Shown here: piece after piece, positions 56,700 through 64,000 of the stretch
Layout: each line of letters opens with the position of its first letter
Numbering within the stretch: position 1 is the stretch's first letter
Assembly (NCBI RefSeq): GCF_000702445.1
Contig: NZ_JNIF01000003.1
Span: 3,286,001-3,350,000, forward strand
Source: Bryobacter aggregatus MPL3
Lineage (GTDB): Bacteria > Acidobacteriota > Terriglobia > Bryobacterales > Bryobacteraceae
DNA: 64,000 bases
Reading direction: 5' to 3'
Program-made: the position numbers and the translations under genes
Notes under the pieces: generated by a model
What the model was told of the DNA's origin: nothing
What the model saw: only the letters and a program-made list of their open reading frames with translations
The model's database searches: none

Positions 56700-57109
56700 G
56701 CAAAGATTCAAGACGGAACTTTTTACCGGGCCTGCTGGCTCCGATGGCGCTGCTGGGTGCGGAGGGAAAGAAGCTTCCCGATTTCACCTGGAACGCCGGT
56801 GAAGCGAAGGTCGAAAAGGAAAGCTTTGGCACGCACAATAAGTACTTTGAAGGCTCCACCGATCAGTTGAAGTTGCTGGTTGCTGGCAGTGTTGTGCTCA
56901 ATCCCGGCGCCACGCCGCATCCGCCGCATAAGCACGAAGAAGAAGAGATCATGCTGATCACCGAGGGCACCGGAATCATCGGCGTCAAAGGAAAAGATAA
57001 AAAGGTCGGCCCCGGCACGATGATGTATTGCGCCGCGAACCAGTTGCACGACATCCGCAACACCGGCAAAACTCCGCTCACGTTTTACTACTACAAGTGG
57101 AAGGCTTAG
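56696..57109 (+). CDS. Exported cupin-domain protein
   Basis: The 137-residue protein starts at ATG 56696, preceded by AGAGGAAAA and overlapping the upstream TGA. An N-terminal Tat-like leader (SKDSRRNFLPGLLAPMALLGA) precedes a single cupin barrel. Metal residues are visible in HPPHKHEEEE and a later histidine in ANQLHDI. Cupins of this size can be isomerases, dioxygenases or binding proteins, and none can be chosen. It is the end of the glycosyltransferase-methyltransferase chain. Confidence 0.85.
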   Translation: MSKDSRRNFLPGLLAPMALLGAEGKKLPDFTWNAGEAKVEKESFGTHNKYFEGSTDQLKLLVAGSVVLNPGATPHPPHKHEEEEIMLITEGTGIIGVKGKDKKVGPGTMMYCAANQLHDIRNTGKTPLTFYYYKWKA

Positions 57110-57161
57110 CCCGTTGCTGCTTTGCTGAGAATTTTTGTGGCTTGCGCGCACTCCTACACTG

Positions 57162-57536
57162 ATGAAACTCGCGGGCCTGCTGATTGCTCTGGTGTGCGCG
57201 CTGGCGCAAGACAAGCCACCCTTCGGCGTCACTCTTCCCCCGAAGGCGCCTGCGCCGCCATCCCCTGCTGTTAAAGAGCAGAAGGACGCGCTGCGGAAGC
57301 AGATCGCAGACCTCAAGATAAGGTCCTTTGAACTGCAGCAGCAGGTGGAGCTTCTTGAGAAGCAATTGAAGGATGTGGAAGAGGTGGAGTCCGCGCAAGC
57401 GGCAGCTTCCTTTGTCACCTCGCAGGCCGCACCAGCGAAGTTCCGCTGCGCCGGCCACACCAAAGACGGCAAGCGCTGCACCCGGATGGCGGAGGCAGGC
57501 AAGCGTTTCTGCTGGCAACATAAAACCTCGCACTAG
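57162..57536 (+). CDS. Exported coiled-coil protein with C-terminal DUF5763-like Cys/His motif
   Basis: The 124-residue protein starts at ATG 57162, where a signal peptide KLAGLLIALVCALAQ is found. A coiled coil (about 42-85, DALRKQIADLKIRSFELQQQ) is followed by a Cys/His module: CAGHTKDGKRCTRMAEAGKR ending FCWQHK, as in DUF5763. Such modules are usually in intracellular proteins, so a signal peptide is odd. It may bind zinc or DNA. Function is unknown. Confidence 0.78.
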   Translation: MKLAGLLIALVCALAQDKPPFGVTLPPKAPAPPSPAVKEQKDALRKQIADLKIRSFELQQQVELLEKQLKDVEEVESAQAAASFVTSQAAPAKFRCAGHTKDGKRCTRMAEAGKRFCWQHKTSH

Positions 57537-57572
57537 CTTGCACTCTTCTTTCACCCCGTTCTACATTTGTCC

Positions 57573-58871
57573 ATGGATCGCAGAGACTTGTTTCGCGCTG
57601 CCGGCTTGGCCGCAGCAGCTTTCTCGAGCGACGCCCTTCCCCGTCTCGAGGCCGCGTTAGCAGCACAAAGTGGCAAACCAGCCGACTCCCTGGCTGGTGA
57701 TGAAGACTTCTGGTTCCAGGTTCGGCACATGTTCAGCGTCGACCGGAACATCATCAACCTCAACAATGGTGGCGTTTCCCCAGCACCGAAGATCGTGATG
57801 GAGAGTGAGAAGCGCTATCTGGAAATTTCGAACATGGGGCCCGCGCACTTCATGTGGAAGATCCTTGGCCCTGAGCTGGAGACGGTGCGCCGGCGTATCG
57901 CGCAAAACTTTGGCGTCGATCCGGAAGAGATCGCCATCACCCGCAACGCGAGCGAAGCGCTCGAGATCGTCCAGATGGGCATGGACCTGAAGCGGGGCGA
58001 CGAGATCCTCACCACCAATCAGGATTACGGCCGCATGATCACCACCTGGCAGCAGCGCGAGCGCCGTGACGGATTGCTGCTCAAGCAGATTTCCTTTCCA
58101 GTTCCTGCCCCCTCGCTGGCCGACCTGGCACAGCGAGTGGAGCGCGCCGTGACTCCTAAAACCAAGGTCATCCACATCTGCCATGTGACGAACCGGACCG
58201 GGCAGATTTTCCCGGTGAAGGCGATTTGCGCGATGGCCAAGGCGCGCGGCATTGAAGTGGTGGTCGATGGCGCACACGCCTTCGGGCAGTTTCCCTTCAA
58301 GCAGAAAGATCTGGGTTGCGACTACTACGGCACCAGCCTCCACAAGTGGATCCTCGCTCCCATCGGTACTGGCTTTCTCTATGTGAAGAAGGAAAAGATC
58401 GGCAAGATTTGGCCTCTGATGGCCGCGCCTCCTGCGATGGACAACGACATCCGCAAGTTCGAAGAGATTGGCACTCACCCGGCGAGCCAGCGGAACTCGA
58501 TCACGGAGGCGATTACCTTTCACGAGAGCATCGGCGCGGAACGCAAAGCGGCTCGTTTCCGCTATCTGCGAAAGCGCTGGCAAGCCCGTCTTCGCGGATT
58601 GCCCGGTGTCACCATGCACACAAGCGATGACCCGGAAATGAGCTGTGCGATCGGCACTGTCGGCTTCGCCGGCTTCAGTATGCCGAAGCTTGCGGAATAC
58701 TTGATGGAAAAGCACAAGATCATGGTGGTTCCAATTGTCACCGGCGCGGAGTACAGCGGTTTGCGCGTTACGCCCAATGTCTACACAACGATCGAGGAGG
58801 TCGACACCTTCGCCGAGGTGATGGAAGGAATCGTGAAAAAAGGACCAATCGCACTTGGACTCGGTGTGTAA
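57573..58871 (+). CDS. Class V aminotransferase (PLP), probably exported
   Basis: The 432-residue protein starts at ATG 57573 (an in-frame TTG at 57567 adds two residues). The N-terminus MDRRDLFRAAGLAAAAFSS is a twin-arginine signal, so the enzyme may be exported folded with its cofactor. The fold is class V: NLNNGGVSPAP, TRNASEALEIVQMG, VVDGAHAFGQ (the PLP-binding Asp) and TSLHKW with the Schiff-base lysine at about 258. Relatives include isopenicillin-N epimerase-like proteins. The substrate is unknown. Confidence 0.9.
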   Translation: MDRRDLFRAAGLAAAAFSSDALPRLEAALAAQSGKPADSLAGDEDFWFQVRHMFSVDRNIINLNNGGVSPAPKIVMESEKRYLEISNMGPAHFMWKILGPELETVRRRIAQNFGVDPEEIAITRNASEALEIVQMGMDLKRGDEILTTNQDYGRMITTWQQRERRDGLLLKQISFPVPAPSLADLAQRVERAVTPKTKVIHICHVTNRTGQIFPVKAICAMAKARGIEVVVDGAHAFGQFPFKQKDLGCDYYGTSLHKWILAPIGTGFLYVKKEKIGKIWPLMAAPPAMDNDIRKFEEIGTHPASQRNSITEAITFHESIGAERKAARFRYLRKRWQARLRGLPGVTMHTSDDPEMSCAIGTVGFAGFSMPKLAEYLMEKHKIMVVPIVTGAEYSGLRVTPNVYTTIEEVDTFAEVMEGIVKKGPIALGLGV

Positions 58872-58878
58872 AAAATGC

Positions 58879-58907
58879 TTGACACTGTCTATGGAATCTC
58901 ATAGATT
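58879..58907 (+). promoter_or_regulatory. Sigma70 promoter for the PBP gene
   Basis: TTGACA (58879-58884) and TAGATT (58902-58907) are separated by exactly 17 bases. The -35 box is perfect consensus. The expected start near 58914 leaves a leader of about 129 bases before ATG 59043. Confidence 0.75.
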
Positions 58908-59042
58908 GCGTTAAGCACTAATCTTTTGTTAAGGTTGGATGTCGGGCACAGCTGTCCCTGTGTGACGGCGATCAATTCAAAAAGCAGCAGACCTGCGGTA
59001 TTGTTTTCTCCCAATCCGCCGATAGGTCTGAATAAGGACGGC

Positions 59043-60326
59043 ATGGTCTCTTACAGAGTTGTATTTTCTGCACTGCTGGCAATCATAATCGCTGCCTCGC
59101 CTCGTGTTACCGAGGCTGCAGTCGCGAAGAAGACGATAGCGAAGCGAACCAATGCTACATCCAAGACAGGTGTAGCAAAGACTTCAGTGAAGAAAGCTCG
59201 TTCTACGAGCGCATCGAGAACGGCGTCAAAAGACGTCCCCCTGAGAAAGGCTTCTTTCACAAAGGCCTCTACAAAGAAAGCTCCAGCTTCTCGCTACCGG
59301 CAGCGTACGAATCCTTACGCTGGATTCTGGACGGTTCCTAATTTTGCGGACTCCACCGAAGGCGATGTCATTGATGGAGAAGACCTCACGATCCGTCGTG
59401 CAGCCGTCGAAGCATTGAATGGAATGAACGGTTCCGTCGTGGTGGTGGAACCCTCCTCGGGCCGCATTCTGAGCATGGTCAATCAGAAGCTTGCTCTGCA
59501 GAATGGCTTCCAGCCCTGCTCGACAGTCAAGATTCTGGCCAGCGTTGCTGGTGTGATGGAAGGCGAGTACACGCGGGATAAGGTGCTCCGCGTCGGTGGC
59601 CGTGGCGGCATGGATATGACCGAAGCGCTCGCTCGCAGCAACAATCCTTATTTCGCCTCCATCGGGAAGAAGCTCGGCTACGAAACGATTTCGCGTTACG
59701 CGAAGCTCCTCGGCTTTGGCGAAACCGCCGGTCTCAATATTCCTGGGGAGCAGCCTGGGATCTGGCCCGACAAAGAAGTCTCGAGCGGCATTGGCATGAT
59801 GACCAGCTTTGGCGATGGCATTGCCCTCACCCCCCTGCAATTGGCTTCAATTCTGACAACGGTCGCCAATGGGGGCACGATGTACTACCTCCAATATCCG
59901 CGCAGCCAGGCGGAGATCGAGAACTTTGTCCCGCAGGTGCGCCGCCGCTTAGAGAAGTTCGCTCCTGTGATCGAAGAGATTCGTCCCGGTATGCAAGGTG
60001 CGATCAACTTCGGCTCTGCCCGCCGCGCTGGTTATGAAGAACATGAGCCGATCTTCGGCAAGACGGGTACTTGCACGCACTTCGATCACAAGACCCATCT
60101 TGGCTGGTTTGGCAGCTTCAATGAGGTTGGGGATCGCAAGCTTGTTGTTGTGGTCCTGCTTACTGGCGGCAAGCTGGTGAGCGGTCCGGTGGCGAGTGGT
60201 GTTGCCGGCAACTTGTTCCGCAAGTTGAATGAAGGTCGCTACTTTGCTTCCAATCCCGCTCCGGTTGCTTCCAGCTCCGTTGTGGCTAGCGATGCTGCGC
60301 CCTCAGCATACTCCCCAGAAAACTAA
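59043..60326 (+). CDS. Penicillin-binding transpeptidase-domain protein with Lys/Ala/Ser-rich linker
   Basis: The 427-residue protein starts at ATG 59043 with a signal peptide (VVFSALLAIIIAASPRVTEA). Residues about 27-85 are a low-complexity stretch rich in Lys, Ala, Ser and Thr (KKTIAKRTNATSKTGVAKTS), similar to histone H1. The transpeptidase domain then has SxxK at 160-163 (STVK), SxN at 199-201 (SNN) and KTG at 340-342. No dimerisation or glycosyltransferase domain is seen, so it resembles a stripped class B PBP. It would cross-link peptidoglycan or be a beta-lactam-binding enzyme. A strong promoter and long leader precede it. Confidence 0.9.
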   Translation: MVSYRVVFSALLAIIIAASPRVTEAAVAKKTIAKRTNATSKTGVAKTSVKKARSTSASRTASKDVPLRKASFTKASTKKAPASRYRQRTNPYAGFWTVPNFADSTEGDVIDGEDLTIRRAAVEALNGMNGSVVVVEPSSGRILSMVNQKLALQNGFQPCSTVKILASVAGVMEGEYTRDKVLRVGGRGGMDMTEALARSNNPYFASIGKKLGYETISRYAKLLGFGETAGLNIPGEQPGIWPDKEVSSGIGMMTSFGDGIALTPLQLASILTTVANGGTMYYLQYPRSQAEIENFVPQVRRRLEKFAPVIEEIRPGMQGAINFGSARRAGYEEHEPIFGKTGTCTHFDHKTHLGWFGSFNEVGDRKLVVVVLLTGGKLVSGPVASGVAGNLFRKLNEGRYFASNPAPVASSSVVASDAAPSAYSPEN

Positions 60327-60358
60327 ACACAACATCGATCAGAATCTCAATCATGAGA

Positions 60359-60401
60359 ATGCAAAATGCGCCCGGGTGGACAGCCTGGGCGCATTTTGCA
60401 T
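60359..60401 (+). terminator. Terminator after the PBP gene
   Basis: A perfect 15-bp stem ATGCAAAATGCGCCC/GGGCGCATTTTGCAT (60359-60373 with 60387-60401) has a 13-base loop. The T tract is part of the stem, so it works less clearly than a classic terminator. It also rules out ATG 60366 as the start of the next gene. Confidence 0.6.
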
Positions 60402-60416
60402 TGCATCCTAAACCCA

Positions 60417-61163
60417 GTGTTTGAGCATTTCGCCATCTATCCGTTGGGTGTGTTGATTGGAATTTGTCTCGGTGCGCTGGGCAGCGGAGGTGCGATTCTC
60501 TCTCTTCCCAGTCTGGTGTATGTTGCCGGGCTCCCGGTCAAACAGGCCATCGGGGTCTCGCAGTTCGTAGTCGGGTGCGCGTCTTTGATCGGCGCCTTGC
60601 TGCAATGGCGGCAAGGCAATCTCCGCTGGCGGCAGGCTGTCTATTTTGGACTTGCCGGTCTGCCTGCCACTCGCTTCGGTGCTCTTGTCTCGGAGCAGTT
60701 GGACTCCACAGTGCTCATGAGTAGTTTTGCGGTGGTTGTCATCGTTTCCGGAATCCGCCTGTTTTGGAGCTCCGGCGAAACGACTGCGGGCCGGGAGCGC
60801 TTCCTGATCTCCCTATTGGCCGGGGCTGGCGTTGGCTTTCTGACAGGCTTGCTCGGGGTTGGGGGCGGTTTTCTCCTGGTGCCGGCGCTCATTGCTTTTG
60901 GCGGCCTCGATGTGCGGCGCGCTACGGGCACAGCATTGCCTGTCATCGCTGCCAATGGCCTGAGTGGTGCGGCGCAGAATCCGGATCACTGGAACGCGGT
61001 GCTCGGACTCGCTATGGCCTTTCTCGCCGCGACTCTGCTGGGCACCTTCTTTGGTCTGCGCCTGGCTCGGGGGATGAGCGAACTGAGACTACAGCGTTTC
61101 CTCAGCCTCCTCCTGATCGCACTCGGAATCCTGGTGGGTACGCTGAATCTCATAGGAAAATGA
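60417..61163 (+). CDS. TauE/SafE-family sulfite/anion exporter-like membrane protein
   Basis: GTG 60417 is the chosen start, because the longer frame begins inside the terminator hairpin. The 248-residue protein has about eight helices in two repeats, with the family glycine motifs LGALGSGGAILSLPSLVY and LLGVGGGFLLVPALIAFGG. Members move sulfite, sulfoacetate or related organosulfur anions across the inner membrane. The S4 gene begins 4 bp after its stop. Confidence 0.88.
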   Translation: MFEHFAIYPLGVLIGICLGALGSGGAILSLPSLVYVAGLPVKQAIGVSQFVVGCASLIGALLQWRQGNLRWRQAVYFGLAGLPATRFGALVSEQLDSTVLMSSFAVVVIVSGIRLFWSSGETTAGRERFLISLLAGAGVGFLTGLLGVGGGFLLVPALIAFGGLDVRRATGTALPVIAANGLSGAAQNPDHWNAVLGLAMAFLAATLLGTFFGLRLARGMSELRLQRFLSLLLIALGILVGTLNLIGK

Positions 61164-61167
61164 AGAG

Positions 61168-61545
61168 ATGACGCGTGTGCGCATGGACAAATGGCTCTGG
61201 GCCGCCCGATTCTTTAAGACTCGCGCCCTGGCCGTCAAGGCTTGCGAGATCAACCGGATCGATTGCAATGGGCAGCCTGCAAAGGCTTCGCGCGAGGTGA
61301 AGGTGGGCGACCTGCTGCGGATCAAGATTGAATCCGGGGAATGGACCGTCGAAGTATTGGGCTTGAGCGAAATGCGCGGCCCGGCTTCTGTGGCGCAAAC
61401 CCTCTTTGCCGAAACAGAAGAGAGCAAAGTGGCCCGCTCCAAGTTGGCGGAAGAGCGGAAGTCGATGCTGCACTTTGAGGCGGAGCGGGAAGGCCGGCCT
61501 TCCAAGCGCGACCGTCGCGACCTCAGCCGTCTCCGAGGACGCTAA
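61168..61545 (+). CDS. S4-domain RNA-binding protein (Hsp15-like)
   Basis: The 125-residue protein has an N-terminal S4 domain (RMDKWLWAARFFKTRALAVK, about 5-24) and a basic C-terminal helix (about 85-125, REGRPSKRDRRDLSRLRGR). Hsp15 recycles free 50S subunits carrying nascent chains in E. coli, and this relative is the same size. It follows TauE/SafE by 4 bp. Its last 23 bp overlap the convergent Cas6-like gene, so both RNA-binding proteins share antisense sequence. Confidence 0.92.
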   Translation: MTRVRMDKWLWAARFFKTRALAVKACEINRIDCNGQPAKASREVKVGDLLRIKIESGEWTVEVLGLSEMRGPASVAQTLFAETEESKVARSKLAEERKSMLHFEAEREGRPSKRDRRDLSRLRGR

Positions 61546-62272
61546 TCCGAATCTCGCCCTTGCCCCACACCGTCTGTCTTCCGACCCCGGTCCAGCTTCC
61601 GGCTTCAAGATACGGCAGAAACTCTCCCAACTCGCCTTCATACACGGCCGAACCGACGAAGCCACCGAGCGGATGAGCCTGTCCCGTCCGCCGGCTGCTG
61701 CGGCTGCGATCGACATGGGAAATCTGACAGTCCAGCAGCCGCACCCCTGCTGCCCGCGCCGCCATCCCCGAAAAGTCGATCTCCAGGGCGCCTGTTCCAT
61801 AGAGCGCCCGGAGCGTGCTCACCCGGTCCCGCAAGCGTGCGAATAGCGGCCCAAACTCAGGCTGTTCCGCATTCTTCAATTCGGTCGGACTGAGAAAATC
61901 CACCCGCACACGCTGCACACTGCGGGATGGCAAAAGACTGAGCCGAAATTGCTCCATCGGAAATTCCGCAAACGCGGCCGCGAGTTTCAAATCAAACACA
62001 TGAACGGTGAACTCCAATGGGGTCCCGGCTGGAAAGCTCTTCCCGTCGAGTTGCGAAGTTCGCAGCACATAGGCGCGCGGTGGATCTGCGAGCCCGCTCG
62101 GGCCCTCGCTTCGCCGGGGCGGGGCAAACAGGCGCTCAAACAGCGCATACTGCTTCTCAAAGAGAGTGCGTCCAAACTGGCCTCGAATCAGATTTGCTGC
62201 TCCAAAGGCTGGAAAACGAATGTCCCGATGGGTCAACAGGCTCATCCGCGCGACAAAGAACTCAAAGTCCAA
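61523..62272 (-). CDS. Cas6-like RAMP protein (orphan; no CRISPR locus in view)
   Basis: The 249-residue protein starts at TTG 62272 (DFEFFVARM), because the first beta-strand of the RAMP fold begins there; ATG 62245 would cut it. Cas6-like marks are RFPAFGAANLIRGQFGRTLF near the N-terminus and, at the end, GGFVGSAVYEGELGEFLPYL with the glycine-rich loop GSWTGVGRQTVWGKG. A histidine at about 15 could be the general base. No cas gene or repeat array is in the window. It lies 4 bp after the GspF/PilC gene and is antisense to the S4 end. Alternative: another RAMP-fold RNA-binding protein. Confidence 0.72.
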   Translation of the reverse strand: MDFEFFVARMSLLTHRDIRFPAFGAANLIRGQFGRTLFEKQYALFERLFAPPRRSEGPSGLADPPRAYVLRTSQLDGKSFPAGTPLEFTVHVFDLKLAAAFAEFPMEQFRLSLLPSRSVQRVRVDFLSPTELKNAEQPEFGPLFARLRDRVSTLRALYGTGALEIDFSGMAARAAGVRLLDCQISHVDRSRSSRRTGQAHPLGGFVGSAVYEGELGEFLPYLEAGSWTGVGRQTVWGKGEIRISVLGDG

Positions 62273-62276
62273 GGTG

Positions 62277-63476
62277 TTAGCTCAAGCTATCGGCCAAGCT
62301 GAAGATGGGCAGGTACAGCGCGATCAGCACGAAGGCGACAAAGGTACCCATGAAGATCATGATTACCGGTTCGATCAGGCTCAGCACGGCGGCCAGCTTG
62401 TTCTGCACATCTTCTTCATAGAACTCGGCGACGCTGCCCAGCATGGTCGGCAATGCGCCGGTCGATTCGCCCACTTCCATCATGTCCACGGCGAGATCCG
62501 GAAAAATTCCGGTCTTCTTTAGCGAGTGCGACAGCGGCTGTCCTTCGCGCACCAACTGGCTCGCCTGGGCGAGCGCCTTGCGGATCAACACGCTCGACAC
62601 TGATTCGCCCGCTGTGTGAATCGCCTGCAACAGTGGAATGCCGCCCACCAGCAAGGTGCTCAGCACGCGAGCCAGCTGGGCCACCTGGAATTTGGTCCAG
62701 ATCTCACCGAAGAGCGGAAAGCGCATGGTGACCAGGTCAATGGTCTCCTGGGCGCGCTCGGTGCGGGACCAGAAATAGATGCCTGCCACCAGCCCCACCA
62801 GCCCCAGAAAGCCAAACAGAATGTAGCTGCTGGCCGTCGTGCTCACGGAAACGAGGATCTTCGTGGCCATCGGCAATTCTGCGTTCAGAGAACTGTACAG
62901 CTCCGAGAACTTCGGGACGACGAAGGTGATCAGGAAGACGATGAGGGCGAGCACCATCGAGAACAACAGCGCCGGGTAGATCAGCGAGGTGATCAGCTTC
63001 TTGCGTACGCTCAGGGCAAGCTTCTGGTAGTTGATGTAGCGGTCCATCACCTCGGCCAGGCTGCCGGCGCGCTCGCCTGCCATGATCGTTGTGATGTACA
63101 TTGGCGGGAACATCCGCTGGCTCTGGAAGGCTGTGGAAAGCAAGGCGCCGGTCCGCACTTCATCGCGGACTGCTGTCAGCGGACCCCGCAGTTTGTCATC
63201 GGTCAGACGTTCGGCAAGCAGGTCCAGTGCTTTCAGGATCGGCAATCCAGCCTTGATCAGCGTGACAAACTGCTGATTCAGGATCAGGAACTTCTCCATA
63301 TCGACGCCTTTGCCGCGTGCCCCTGGAGCCGCTCCGCCATTCTTTGCCGTCACGGAATACACCAGGAAACCGTCGCGCGTGAAGCGTTCGCGTACCTCGG
63401 CCTCATTCCTTGCCACCGCCGAGATCTGATGCACCTGCCCGCGCGCGTCCGCGTACTTGAGAGTAAATTCCGCCAC
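62277..63476 (-). CDS. Type II secretion/type IV pilus inner-membrane protein (GspF/PilC-like)
   Basis: The 399-residue protein starts at GTG 63476 (AEFTLKYADARGQVHQ), the usual start of GspF/PilC. Two T2SSF repeats are seen (about 65-185 and 265-390), with three transmembrane helices (about 165-190, 215-240 and 365-390). Typical stretches are LNQQFVTLIKAGLPILKALD and FQVAQLARVLSTLLVGGIPLLQA. It is the inner-membrane platform of a type II secretion or type IV pilus machine. Partner genes are outside the window. The Cas6-like gene follows 4 bp later. Confidence 0.93.
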   Translation of the reverse strand: MAEFTLKYADARGQVHQISAVARNEAEVRERFTRDGFLVYSVTAKNGGAAPGARGKGVDMEKFLILNQQFVTLIKAGLPILKALDLLAERLTDDKLRGPLTAVRDEVRTGALLSTAFQSQRMFPPMYITTIMAGERAGSLAEVMDRYINYQKLALSVRKKLITSLIYPALLFSMVLALIVFLITFVVPKFSELYSSLNAELPMATKILVSVSTTASSYILFGFLGLVGLVAGIYFWSRTERAQETIDLVTMRFPLFGEIWTKFQVAQLARVLSTLLVGGIPLLQAIHTAGESVSSVLIRKALAQASQLVREGQPLSHSLKKTGIFPDLAVDMMEVGESTGALPTMLGSVAEFYEEDVQNKLAAVLSLIEPVIMIFMGTFVAFVLIALYLPIFSLADSLS

Positions 63477-63528
63477 TGCTACCCAGTATGACGATCCGCC
63501 CAGGCCATTCGTGCAGCCGCTTGTGAAA

Positions 63529-64000
63529 CTAGGCCGCTCCCGCAGCCATGGCCATCTCCTCGACGGCTGTTCCCCGCAATAGCAATGCGGAGTCCTCTCC
63601 GCAGATACATTTCCCATGCTGGATCGAGCCCCGCCAGCCGGTCGCCATCCGCAGTACCGGTATGCGCAGCGCCTCCCAACTGGTGACCACCCACTCGCCA
63701 CCGACCTCTTCCAACTCGACACTGGAACGATTCAGATGCATTCCTCGATGGCTCTCACATTCCCAGGCCAACAACTCTCCCTCCAACCCGAGCCACTGCT
63801 CGAACACAGGCACGCCCAGGCAGCGCCAGAGCATGTCGCGCTCCCCGGAGAGCATCCCACCCTCGACGACGCTTCCTAGGGCCACTACCGCCTCCGAGAG
63901 GCAGGGCAGGGAGACCGAGCCGTCCTCGACCAGTGCACACAGCCGCCGGAGCATCGGTGGGGGCGCTGCCAGCATTCCGATCCCGCTCCCGTCCAGGGTG
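63529..64000 (-). CDS. PaaK/CapK-like adenylate-forming protein, C-terminal part (5' end outside window)
   Basis: The frame is open to the right edge, leaving about 156 residues. The sequence LGVPVFEQWLGLEGELLAWE resembles the substrate/adenylate region of phenylacetate-CoA ligase-like proteins (FGVPVYxxYGSxE). WVVTSWEALRIPVLRMATGW matches their VVTxLxxxAxPLxRYxTGD motif, and GKCICGE matches the usual CxCG end. Asp after TG is replaced, so activity may be altered. It sits 52 bp upstream of GspF/PilC on the same strand. The family call is by eye and tentative. Confidence 0.5.
   Translation of the reverse strand, partial: TLDGSGIGMLAAPPPMLRRLCALVEDGSVSLPCLSEAVVALGSVVEGGMLSGERDMLWRCLGVPVFEQWLGLEGELLAWECESHRGMHLNRSSVELEEVGGEWVVTSWEALRIPVLRMATGWRGSIQHGKCICGEDSALLLRGTAVEEMAMAAGAA

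Noticed and set aside
61523-64000. Possible CRISPR array near the Cas6-like gene
   Set aside because: No regularly spaced repeats were found anywhere in the window.

Overview
The window looks like a chromosome segment of an Acidobacteriota member, most likely of the Solibacter/Bryobacter type. This is inferred from gene content, not from any database search. Pointers are a Ser/Thr kinase with a TPR tail near a TIGR02999-type ECF sigma factor, an Oar-like TonB-dependent receptor with an N-terminal carboxypeptidase-regulatory domain, a PEP-CTERM protein, MacB-type permeases, a HemQ-type heme synthase, heptose-LPS synthesis (diderm envelope), and moderately high GC with GTG/TTG starts. No tRNA, rRNA, insertion sequence, prophage, integrase or CRISPR array was seen. 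The gene order is dense, and no gene-free stretch exceeds about 235 bp.

Layout. 1-6.6 kb: end of a PIG-L deacetylase, a kinase-TPR protein, an alpha/beta hydrolase, an ECF sigma factor, an SDR and a tRNA nucleotidyltransferase. 6.7-12.7 kb: an APC permease, a zinc-ribbon protein, a three-gene unknown cassette ending in a DUF4412-like protein, and an MFS transporter. 12.6-17.9 kb: a HerA-like ATPase, enolase and phosphoglycerate mutase, closed by a strong terminator. 17.9-25.4 kb: a degenerate JAMM-like membrane protein, an aldo/keto reductase with two ABC permeases, an Flp pilin, a receiver-XRE regulator and a TPR regulator-like protein. 25.5-32.3 kb: a PEP-CTERM protein, a GT4 glycosyltransferase, an RRM protein, a Mini-III-like RNase and a giant TonB-dependent receptor. 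32.3-39.2 kb: HemQ with a TPR protein and a lipoprotein, a DMT exporter, a tandem Usp, an HhH protein and two tandem M20D amidohydrolases. 39.2-53 kb: a housekeeping block with RfaE2, Mfd, a TgpA-like transglutaminase, RNase PH, RdgB, Nudix, PolX, a CDF transporter, Hfq, HflX and PgsA. 53-57.1 kb: a RodZ-like protein diverging from a glycosyltransferase-methyltransferase-methyltransferase-cupin chain. 57.1-64 kb: a DUF5763-like protein, a class V aminotransferase, a lone transpeptidase-domain PBP, TauE/SafE, an S4 protein, an orphan Cas6-like RAMP protein, a GspF/PilC-like protein and the end of a PaaK-like adenylating protein.

How genes work together. Many neighbours are translationally coupled by ATGA/GTGA or TAATG overlaps: HemQ-TPR-lipoprotein, RfaE2-Mfd, the small membrane protein with RNase PH, PolX-CDF and the methyltransferase chain. 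Eleven of fourteen convergent pairs overlap at their 3' ends, and two divergent pairs share a CATG start, so antisense transcript overlap should be widespread. The most unusual items are the Cas6-like protein with no CRISPR locus in view, placed directly downstream of a secretion/pilus gene; the receiver-XRE regulator next to a lone Flp pilin with a sigma54-like promoter; the JAMM-like domain that lost its metal histidines; and a 54-residue membrane protein coupled to rph.
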